DNA of 64,000 nt, taken from the NCBI RefSeq assembly GCF_009649785.1, contig NZ_WJOK01000001.1:186001-250000 (forward strand). The letters run 5' to 3'. Below the pieces are notes generated by a model. That model searched no databases. It had not been told where the DNA came from and worked only from the letters and a program-made list of their open reading frames with translations. The stretch is from Agrobacterium tumefaciens. Lineage in GTDB: Bacteria; Pseudomonadota; Alphaproteobacteria; Rhizobiales; Rhizobiaceae. Both the position numbers and the translations under genes were made by a program. Of the stretch, positions 58,071 through 64,000 are shown piece by piece. The stretch's first letter is position 1. Each line of letters opens with the position of its first letter.

Positions 58071-59261
58071 ATGAAACGCTTTGACCTGATCGACGGGATG
58101 CGTGGTTACTTCCTCGTCTTCATGCTGATCAACCATCTGGTGTTTGCAGGCGGTTTCTGGCTGGTGGAAATCAATCACCGCCAGTTTGCCTTCGTGGAAG
58201 ACGCGCAGGGTTTCGTCTTTCTGTCTGGTCTGCTGATCGGCATGGTCTATGCCCGCAAGATGATGAAATATGGCTATGACGCCGGAAAACAGATGATCTG
58301 GAACCGGGCGATGGAGCTCTATCGCTATGCGATGGGTCTCGTCATCGCCGTGCTGTTCTTCCGCATGGTCATCCCGCATGCGCCGTACATCTGGTACAAC
58401 TGGCTGGGCATGACTTCGTTCGACGATCCGCTGCGTCTGGCGGCGATCGCCACATTCCTCTTCCAGCCGACATTCATGGATATTCTGCCGCAGTACATTG
58501 TTTACATGCTGTTCGCACCCGTCCTCGTTAAACTCTGCCTCGACGGCAAATGGGCTTATGTCATGGCAGGCTCGCTGCTGGTCTGGATGGCCGGCCAGCT
58601 CGGTCTTCAGCAGATCGTGACGACGCCTCTCAATGAACTCGTCAAGGGTGCCGACGAGCAGGGTATCCGTGTCAGCTTCAACCTTCTCGGTTGGCAGCTT
58701 GTATTCTACTCGGCGCTGGTGCTGGGCGCGATGACGGCGCAGAACCGCATTCCGTGGAAGGCGATCTTCTCACCGCAACAGACATGGCTTCCGAAGGCGG
58801 CACTTCTCATCTGCCTGTTTTTCATGCCGCTTCGTATTGCAACCGCCTGGGGCCTGATGCCGGAATTCGTGATGGGCAAGTTCTCCACGATGGAGATCCG
58901 TGCCGATTTCGGCCCGGTCTACCTCATCAATTTCCTTGCTGTTGGTGTGGGTCTCACTTGGCTGGTGATCGCCGGTCCGAAGCATCACCGCCCGATCGTC
59001 CGCTCGATTGCGCAGGGCGTGATCTGGGTGCTCTCGCTGAAATTCCTGCAGCTGCTCGGCCGCCATTCGCTTCAGGTCTATGTCTGGCACGTGGCTATCG
59101 TCTATGGCGTCTATTATCTGGATGGCCGTACGGCCGAACTTTCGCAGGTCAGCAAGACGCTGATCGCCCTTACCGCAATAGGCTTGCTGGCTTTGCCGGC
59201 CCTGTGGAGGGAGCGCGACAAGTGGATTGGCAGCAGCGGCCAGAAGACGGCGGGCGCTTAA
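58071..59261 (+). CDS. opgC: OpgC membrane protein (osmoregulated periplasmic glucan succinylation)
   Basis: 396 aa with about 10 TM helices. Family start KRFDLIDGMRGYFLVFMLINH with D...RG (acyltransferase-3-like), QGFVFLSGLLIGMVYARKMM and HSLQVYVWHVAIVYGVYYL. OpgC adds succinyl residues to periplasmic glucans, in rhizobia the cyclic beta-1,2-glucans. Start ATG 58071 with GGAGAG. Monocistronic between the Tim44-like gene and mnmA. Confidence 0.9.
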   Translation: MKRFDLIDGMRGYFLVFMLINHLVFAGGFWLVEINHRQFAFVEDAQGFVFLSGLLIGMVYARKMMKYGYDAGKQMIWNRAMELYRYAMGLVIAVLFFRMVIPHAPYIWYNWLGMTSFDDPLRLAAIATFLFQPTFMDILPQYIVYMLFAPVLVKLCLDGKWAYVMAGSLLVWMAGQLGLQQIVTTPLNELVKGADEQGIRVSFNLLGWQLVFYSALVLGAMTAQNRIPWKAIFSPQQTWLPKAALLICLFFMPLRIATAWGLMPEFVMGKFSTMEIRADFGPVYLINFLAVGVGLTWLVIAGPKHHRPIVRSIAQGVIWVLSLKFLQLLGRHSLQVYVWHVAIVYGVYYLDGRTAELSQVSKTLIALTAIGLLALPALWRERDKWIGSSGQKTAGA

Positions 59262-59454
59262 CAACCGGTCACCACTTCACTCTGATTGCTTTACGGGGCG
59301 GTTTTCCGCCCCGTACTTGCGTGCGCGGCCATTCCTTTCTATATGCAGCCCTTAAATCCGCATGGTGGCGAGGCCGGACAGTCTTTTTCGACTGAGGCTT
59401 CCCGCAGCGGATGACCGACAGGCGGCGGGGCCTTTACCCCCGTTATGACTGACG

Positions 59455-60663
59455 ATGGGAAAAAACGTGAATACGCTCGATTTTGACAAGAGGCCGGAAG
59501 ACACCCGGATCGTTGTCGCCATGTCCGGTGGCGTCGATTCTTCGGTTGTGGCCGGTATCCTCAAGCGCGAGGGCTATGACGTCCTCGGCATAACTCTCCA
59601 GCTTTACGACCACGGTGCGGCTGTGCACCGCGCCGGCTCCTGCTGTGCGGGACAGGATATTGACGATGCGCGCAGGGTCTGCGAAACGCTCGGCATTCCC
59701 CATTATGTGCTGGATTATGAAGCGCGGTTCCGCGAAACCGTCATCAATCCCTTTGCCGAAGCCTATGCGATGGGTGAAACACCGATCCCCTGCGTTGCCT
59801 GCAACCAGACGGTAAAATTCGCCGATCTGCTCGCCACTGCTCAGGAACTCGGCGCAGATGCGCTGGCGACCGGCCACTACATCCGCTCGCGTCCTAATCC
59901 CGTTGCCGGCCAACCGGGACGCCGCGCGCTCTATCGCCCGATCGACAGTGATCGTGACCAGAGCTGGTTCCTGTTTGCAACGACGCAGGAGCAGATCGAC
60001 TATCTGCGGTTTCCGCTCGGCGGCCTCTCAAAGGCCGAAACACGCGCGCTGGCGGAAGACATGGGTCTCGTCGTCGCCAAGAAGGCCGACAGTCAGGACA
60101 TCTGTTTCGTGCCGCAGGGCAAATATACCGATATCATCAACAAGCTGAAGCCAAATGCGGCGTTGGCGGGCGATATCGTCCATCTGGACGGGCGTGTACT
60201 CGGCCGCCATGACGGTATCGTGCATTATACCATCGGTCAGCGCCGGGGTATTGGTGTCGCGACTGGAGAGCCGCTGTACGTCGTGCATCTCGATGCGCGT
60301 GGCCGCAGGGTTATCGTCGGTCCGCGGGAGGCGCTGGAGACCCGCCGTGTCTATCTGCGAGACATGAACTGGCTTGGCGATGGCGCGCTTGCGGACGAGG
60401 CCGGGCAGGGCTTTGCATGCTTCGCCAAGGTGCGCTCTACCCGCCCGCCAACCGAAGCGATGTTGCATGCCGATGAAAACGGCATCTACGTGGATTTGAT
60501 GACCGGCGAGGCGGGTGTCGCTCCCGGTCAGGCCTGCGTGCTCTATTCTGCACCGGGCGCTGATGCCCGCGTTTACGGTGGTGGTTTCATCGAACGTTCG
60601 GAACGCTCGGTGGACGCCGAGGCTTCGCTGAAGGCGCTTTTGGAAAAGCCGGTTGCTGCCTGA
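59455..60663 (+). CDS. mnmA: tRNA-specific 2-thiouridylase MnmA
   Basis: 402 aa. It thiolates U34 of tRNA for Lys, Glu and Gln. PP-loop [19 protein letters not shown]; catalytic Cys in [38 protein letters not shown]; second Cys in [37 protein letters not shown]-terminal barrel normal. ATG 59455; GTG 59467 alternative. Confidence 0.95.
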   Translation: MGKNVNTLDFDKRPEDTRIVVAMSGGVDSSVVAGILKREGYDVLGITLQLYDHGAAVHRAGSCCAGQDIDDARRVCETLGIPHYVLDYEARFRETVINPFAEAYAMGETPIPCVACNQTVKFADLLATAQELGADALATGHYIRSRPNPVAGQPGRRALYRPIDSDRDQSWFLFATTQEQIDYLRFPLGGLSKAETRALAEDMGLVVAKKADSQDICFVPQGKYTDIINKLKPNAALAGDIVHLDGRVLGRHDGIVHYTIGQRRGIGVATGEPLYVVHLDARGRRVIVGPREALETRRVYLRDMNWLGDGALADEAGQGFACFAKVRSTRPPTEAMLHADENGIYVDLMTGEAGVAPGQACVLYSAPGADARVYGGGFIERSERSVDAEASLKALLEKPVAA

Positions 60664-60717
60664 AACAATTCGGTTTTCACCGCCGTGTGGAAAGCGAATT
60701 TTTTGCGCGTCATGCGC

Positions 60718-60747
60718 TTGACACTTTGGGGAGCGGCACCTTATAAG
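60718..60747 (+). promoter_or_regulatory. Promoter of the tRNA gene
   Basis: TTGACA (60718–60723), 18-bp spacer, TATAAG (60742–60747). The tRNA begins about 45 bp beyond the predicted start site. Confidence 0.7.
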
Positions 60748-60798
60748 CCGCTCATCCTGATGGAGCGGACGGTCACATGGCTGTCACGTTTTCCCTGT

Positions 60799-60875
60799 GG
60801 CGGGGTAGCTCAGGTGGTTAGAGCAGCGGAATCATAATCCGCGTGTCGGGGGTTCAAGTCCCTCTCCCGCTACCA
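60799..60875 (+). tRNA. tRNA-Met (anticodon CAT)
   Basis: 77 nt with encoded CCA. Cloverleaf: acceptor GGCGGGG with TCCCGCT (two G–U pairs), D-arm GCTCAGGTGGTTAGAGC, anticodon stem GCGGA / TCCGC with loop aTCATaa (CAT at 60833–60835), T-arm GGGGG-ttcaagt-CCCTC. G1–U72 pairing excludes initiator. An elongator Met identity is likely; tRNA-Ile2(CAT), the substrate of TilS, cannot be ruled out from sequence alone. Confidence 0.92.
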
Positions 60876-61000
60876 TTCATCTTCAATGAGAAAAGCAAAG
60901 TTTGCGTCGTCTTCTGGACGTACGTTGAGAATTTGCGGCATTCCTCGCACTGCCTGTGGCTGGCCGGACGCCAATGTACCCTGTAGCGCGATTTCGGAAT

Positions 61001-61049
61001 TTTGACACGAGAAATCGGAATTTCATCCGTTTCCGATCGTAGTGTCAAA
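61001..61049. repeat. Nested inverted repeat near the accessory junction
   Basis: TTTGACAC ... GTGTCAAA (8-bp outer arms, 61001–61008 and 61042–61049) encloses ATCGGAA ... TTCCGAT (7-bp inner arms, 61014–61020 and 61031–61037). It lies between the tRNA and the first accessory gene, in its likely promoter region; TTTGACA could also act as a −35 box. Confidence 0.55.
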
Positions 61050-61144
61050 TTGGCGCTTGGCGCTAATTCCCGCATCGCTGTTTTCATTACAAGTTGTTCT
61101 CTGTTAGCGTCTATGCCGAAGCGGTAGCAGGGGAGAATGACGAG

Positions 61145-61495
61145 ATGAGAGTTCAAAAGCGGTCGGTAGTTGCATTGTCCGCGCGAAGTAGGGTGATTGC
61201 CACTTTGGCTCTGATTGCGAATTGTGCGGCTATATCGAGTGCGTTGGCTCTCGACAGTGATCAAAAGCAGATAGCACAAGGTCTAGCTAATATCCTATCC
61301 AGCGCGCCCTCTTGTGGCTTCGAAGTCGATACACCTGCGCTTGAGGCGTACTACGCAAAAACCGGCTTGGACACGCCTGAGGGTCTCGCCTACTTCAACC
61401 ATATGATGACAGTAGTTGCCGGAAGCGGGGGGGACAAAAACGCCTGCGCCCTAGCGAAGACCACAGCCAAATCCATCGGCATACTGCAAAATTAA
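61145..61495 (+). CDS. Hypothetical secreted protein
   Basis: 116 aa. Signal peptide with hydrophobic VIATLALIANCAAISSALAL; mature part LDSDQKQIAQGLANILSSAPSCG... with Cys at about residues 58 and 103 that could form a disulfide. Not recognised. The ATG at 61145 follows AGGGGAGAA. Lower GC and different codon use than the core genes before it. The stop overlaps convergently with the next gene's stop at TTAA (61492–61495). Confidence 0.6.
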   Translation: MRVQKRSVVALSARSRVIATLALIANCAAISSALALDSDQKQIAQGLANILSSAPSCGFEVDTPALEAYYAKTGLDTPEGLAYFNHMMTVVAGSGGDKNACALAKTTAKSIGILQN

Positions 61496-61905
61496 TCTCC
61501 GCCACCAAACATCGGCTTCAGGTTGATCGCATCGCTCGGCTTGTAGGTCCACCGCCATTTATCCGATAGAGCCTTTGCCAAACGCGCCGCAATCTCGTTG
61601 CGAGCAGGCTCCGAATAGAGGGTGAGTTTGTTGGCATAGGTCTTTGCGAGATCGTCAGGCACAGCCGTCAATTCACCAGCGAGGAAAATTTCCACGTCTC
61701 GTTTCTCAATGACCTCTGCGCCTCCAAAGAAGGTGTATGTGCGGCCGAGAAAGCGGGCGACGATGACTGCCACCTCCATGGTCGCGTGTGGCATCCTCCG
61801 ACGATGAACACCTGTCCCACCGAACCCGTTGCGAAACGTCCTCGGCACCACCGCTAGAGCGACGCATATAGATTTTTCAATATTGTCTTCCAGCCCCGGA
61901 GCCAT
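61492..61905 (-). CDS. Hypothetical protein
   Basis: 137 aa, soluble, no signal peptide. Blocks: SICVALAVVPRTFRNGFGG, FLGRTYTFFGGAEVIEKRDVEIF, YANKLTLYSEPARNEIAARLAKAL. No family recognised. ATG 61905 has AGGAGAAGG immediately upstream; a perfect hairpin lies just before that ribosome binding site. Ends at the same TTAA as the convergent secreted-protein gene. Confidence 0.6.
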   Translation of the reverse strand: MAPGLEDNIEKSICVALAVVPRTFRNGFGGTGVHRRRMPHATMEVAVIVARFLGRTYTFFGGAEVIEKRDVEIFLAGELTAVPDDLAKTYANKLTLYSEPARNEIAARLAKALSDKWRWTYKPSDAINLKPMFGGGD

Positions 61906-61921
61906 GGCCTTCTCCTGAAGG

Positions 61922-61949
61922 CTCAACGCGGTTTTGAGGCCGCGTTGAG
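61922..61949. repeat. Perfect 10-bp hairpin before the ribosome binding site
   Basis: CTCAACGCGG-ttttgagg-CCGCGTTGAG between two minus-strand accessory genes, ending about 6 nt before the AGGAGAAGG of the downstream gene. No T run follows, so it is not a classical terminator. Confidence 0.6.
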
Positions 61950-62033
61950 GATGTTTTGAGGGGTCTTTAATAACCGCTTAAATGGGCATTTTGAGAGTTC
62001 GCCACGCATACGCTGCGCAGGCCCTTTGATCAT

Positions 62034-62543
62034 TCAGTTTTGGTCGGTGGTTTGCTCCAATATGGGTGAAACAAAAAGCGGTTTTCGGCGCGTGCTATTC
62101 CGGTCAAACTCACTCGCCCACAACACCCAATGTTCAGTTGCTGTCCCAACGTACTGAACTGCCCGTTCTGATTCCCCCGATCTTAAATTAAAGAAGGTCA
62201 AATCGTTGTGTTGCTGGTGATCATAGAGCGAGAGAACCGGCTCGCCCGTTTCGCTGAAAGTCAGAAGTCCTTCTTGTTTCACAGCCTTAGTACCGTCGAC
62301 AAACTTTTGCGAAATGTCGACCGGCTCGATGAGCCAATCGCTACCGAGATCCAGGGCATCTCGATCAAAATTTACTTCTCCGTGGCGAAAAGATTTTTTG
62401 TGCAAGTCAACTATGACTAGCCTCGACGTTTGGCTTGCCTGCTCACAAACAATCGCAAGATAGGAATTGCCTTCGTGATCAAACCGAATAAGTGATCCGA
62501 CCTTGGCTTTCTTGGTGGTCGTCGATTTGATGTTCAATGTCAT
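62034..62543 (-). CDS. Hypothetical protein
   Basis: 169 aa. N-terminus TLNIKSTTTKKAKVGSLIRF, then beta-rich segments YLAIVCEQASQTSRLVIVDL and EHWVLWASEFDR. Not recognised; could have a small SH3-like or barrel start. Visibly lower GC than the core chromosome. Divergent from the next gene; the gap between carries a 14-bp palindrome. Confidence 0.6.
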   Translation of the reverse strand: MTLNIKSTTTKKAKVGSLIRFDHEGNSYLAIVCEQASQTSRLVIVDLHKKSFRHGEVNFDRDALDLGSDWLIEPVDISQKFVDGTKAVKQEGLLTFSETGEPVLSLYDHQQHNDLTFFNLRSGESERAVQYVGTATEHWVLWASEFDRNSTRRKPLFVSPILEQTTDQN

Positions 62544-62654
62544 GCGTTAATACCCCCATTGACTGAAATTTGCGAGGGTATCCTAACCGTGAAACGGCAG
62601 ACTGCAAGTTGCAAAAGCCGCTCCGCAACCAACGGCAATTGATGTAAGAGTAGC

Positions 62655-62688
62655 GAGACCGATGCGTGTTGACGCACGCATCGGTCTC
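62655..62688. promoter_or_regulatory. 14-bp perfect palindrome overlapping a promoter-like sequence
   Basis: GAGACCGATGCGTG-ttgacg-CACGCATCGGTCTC. The 6-base loop is itself a −35-like TTGACG, and TATAAT follows the right arm at 62689–62694 (spacer 14, shorter than usual). It lies between divergent accessory genes, as an operator would. Confidence 0.6.
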
Positions 62689-62727
62689 TATAATCCCCAC
62701 ATGAACCGCTCACATGGAGATAATGGC

Positions 62728-63018
62728 ATGAAAAGCAAGATCGAAGCGTTACGGGCCCGAATGGAGGGCGCGCAGAGCAAAGGAGCAAAATCCATGTGGT
62801 ATATGCTGTTCGCAAATGCCGTTGCCGATAGACTGTGCGAGGTAGAAACCATCACCCGGCAGGATATGAAGGCGATTTTTGAACGACGCCTAAACGAGGT
62901 TCGGGATGGGCCTGAGGCTGGTTTGCTCGGTCCTGGTTATGAAGAGTGCCTTGCCCGCCTCGATGAATTCACACCCGACGGTAAAAGCGCAAACGGCTAT
63001 GAACCGTCTGGCCTGTAA
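62728..63018 (+). CDS. Hypothetical protein
   Basis: 96 aa: MKSKIEALRARMEGAQSKGAKSMWYMLFANAVADRLCEVE... DMKAIFERRLNEV. Predicted mostly helical. GGAG lies about 10 nt before ATG 62728; ATG 62701 is in frame but has no ribosome binding site. No family recognised. It follows the 62655 palindrome and may be controlled through it. Confidence 0.6.
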   Translation: MKSKIEALRARMEGAQSKGAKSMWYMLFANAVADRLCEVETITRQDMKAIFERRLNEVRDGPEAGLLGPGYEECLARLDEFTPDGKSANGYEPSGL

Positions 63019-63055
63019 GCGAGATTCAGTTTTCGAAGAACAGGAACCATCAATT

Positions 63056-63073
63056 GGGGTGTTTCGGCACCCC
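63056..63073. terminator. Possible terminator hairpin
   Basis: GGGGTG-tttcgg-CACCCC, midway between the ends of two convergent genes. Lacks a T run on either side, so termination is doubtful. Confidence 0.35.
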
Positions 63074-63110
63074 GGCCACCCGGTCTTGGCCGGAAGGACA
63101 TTCGCAAGTT

Positions 63111-64000
63111 CTACGGCCTCACCAGTCCGAGGCGAGGCACCAGCCCCTCAATGATCACGACCCGCTGAAGCCATGCAGCATCAGCGGTGGGCGGTGCCGA
63201 AGCACCAAACGCCGGAACAAACTTGTAACTCGAATTGGCATCGGTATTGCCCGCATCACAGGGAATGCCGCCATAGACAATCGGCATCCACCCGCCTAAA
63301 CCCGACGCGCCCGCTTGGGGACTCCACAACAACCCACCCCCGCTGTAGGTTCGAAGCCCGTTGTTAGCTCGCGTCACGAAGCTGGTGAACGGATGGCGCT
63401 GCAAGGGATTTGCCTTGGCGAGCATGATGGCGGTGACCGTTTTACCGGACATCGATGCCCGCTCGGTAGCATCGAACGAATTCGATATGGACGAAAAATG
63501 ACCGTTCGTGTCTGCTGGCTTCACCTTGGCCGAGTAAGCCGCACCCGTGCCGGGGTGAATGTTTTCCGGATCGGTGTCCTTGGTTGCCGAACCATTCGAC
63601 ACAGCAGAGAAGTTCACCGGAAGTGCACCAGACCAGGTTGCAATATCGCCGTTGACGAACAGGTTTGTGCCGATCGGAAGTTCGAACCAGCTGACTGTCG
63701 AAAACGCCGCTTTCTTGGCCTTCCTGAAGGCAGCCATAAGCGCATCAGCAGCGAGCCTCGCGCCCTCGTCGTTACCCTGGGTGTCAGACGGGTGATAGGT
63801 GGGGAAGACATCGTTCGTCCGGTAAAGGATCGGGTCTTTGCCCGCGTCTATGTAAAGCTTGTGGGTGTCAACGATGGTGAGGCTCGGGAAAACGGAGGCA
63901 ACGGCCACGATCGCACTGTAGACTTTGTCGTACCCGGCATTGTCACGCCACGGGTTCTGCGTGGTTATGACCTGCGGCACGCCCTGCCATTGCCAGCTAA
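63111..64000 (-). CDS. SGNH-type hydrolase / phage tail-like protein (5' end beyond window)
   Basis: At least 296 aa; the frame is open to the window edge, so the N-terminus is missing. The first part is the end of an SGNH/GDSL hydrolase: PQVITTQNPWRDNAGYDKVY, SLTIVDTHKLYIDAGKD and THE-like YHPSDTQGNDEGARLAADAL, where D and H may form the catalytic D-x-x-H (order varies). A beta-rich segment follows (FVNGDIATWSGALPVNFSAV) resembling a carbohydrate-binding domain, then an Asn/Gly-rich end. Such combinations occur in phage tail fibres and envelope-modifying enzymes. No phage structural gene is seen to confirm. Confidence 0.6.
   Translation of the reverse strand, partial: SWQWQGVPQVITTQNPWRDNAGYDKVYSAIVAVASVFPSLTIVDTHKLYIDAGKDPILYRTNDVFPTYHPSDTQGNDEGARLAADALMAAFRKAKKAAFSTVSWFELPIGTNLFVNGDIATWSGALPVNFSAVSNGSATKDTDPENIHPGTGAAYSAKVKPADTNGHFSSISNSFDATERASMSGKTVTAIMLAKANPLQRHPFTSFVTRANNGLRTYSGGGLLWSPQAGASGLGGWMPIVYGGIPCDAGNTDANSSYKFVPAFGASAPPTADAAWLQRVVIIEGLVPRLGLVRP

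Noticed and set aside
60854-61279. 141-residue minus-strand frame running into the tRNA gene
   Set aside because: It would end inside the tRNA and overlaps the signal peptide region of the plus-strand secreted protein gene; the residue pattern is not protein-like.
60876-64000. Complete prophage
   Set aside because: No integrase, repressor, capsid, terminase or portal gene is visible; only an accessory region with one phage-like protein can be claimed.

Overview
The window is a stretch of an alphaproteobacterial chromosome, most likely Agrobacterium/Rhizobium (Rhizobiaceae). I infer this from gene content and order: N-formylglutamate hydrolase–DUF1244–GapR; PurEK; tkt–gap / antiporter–pgk / class I aldolase; zapA followed by 6S RNA; ruvCAB–ybgC–tolQRAB–pal–cpoB–tilS–ftsH–glmM; the alphaproteobacterial form of SerC with SerA; and OpgC (cyclic glucan succinylation). 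Codon use is GC-rich almost throughout. No genus-level marker was searched, so the assignment is by recognition only.

Layout. 1–8.7 kb: small housekeeping and hypothetical genes (GapR, Cys-less L36, purEK, two YdcH-like coiled coils, a TauE-type exporter, a divergent ThiE, a Sel1-repeat protein, SuhB). 8.8–10.9 kb: a MotA/TolQ-like plus MotB/OmpA-like pair with no flagellar genes around it. 11–17.8 kb: an FAD oxidoreductase, an MsbA-like ABC exporter, L31, a DUF1465 gene, an MFS transporter and a regulatory gap with two CtrA-type boxes and a probable small RNA. 17.8–26.1 kb: lower glycolysis and pentose phosphate genes on the minus strand (fbaB, pgk, a K+/H+ antiporter, gap, tkt), with a strong palindrome in the fbaB promoter region. 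26.4–34 kb: ZapA, 6S RNA, a CNNM/TlyC protein coupled to 5-formyl-THF cyclo-ligase, a YmdB-type phosphodiesterase, YebC and others. 34–36.3 kb: a chemoreceptor.

36.5–52.2 kb is a long plus-strand block for cell maintenance and envelope: Holliday junction processing (ruvCAB), a translationally coupled DinB–Nudix–Nudix–YbgC cassette, the complete Tol-Pal trans-envelope machine with CpoB, TilS, FtsH and GlmM. 52.3–60.7 kb: a CtrA-box-preceded outer membrane protein, serC–serA with a structured leader, a Tim44-like protein, OpgC and MnmA.

60.8–64 kb: a tRNA with anticodon CAT is followed by a stretch of unrecognised, apparently lower-GC genes and a partial phage-like SGNH protein cut by the window edge. 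This looks like the start of an integrated element using the tRNA as attachment site. No integrase is visible, so that remains inference. This accessory part holds several perfect inverted repeats, including a 14-bp palindrome overlapping a promoter-like sequence.

The most interesting unexplained signals are the CtrA-box-driven small RNA candidate at about 15.8 kb, two further CtrA boxes (DUF1465 gene and outer membrane protein), the stator-like ion-channel pair at 8.8–10.9 kb, and the palindromes of the accessory end. No CRISPR array, insertion sequence or rRNA gene was seen.
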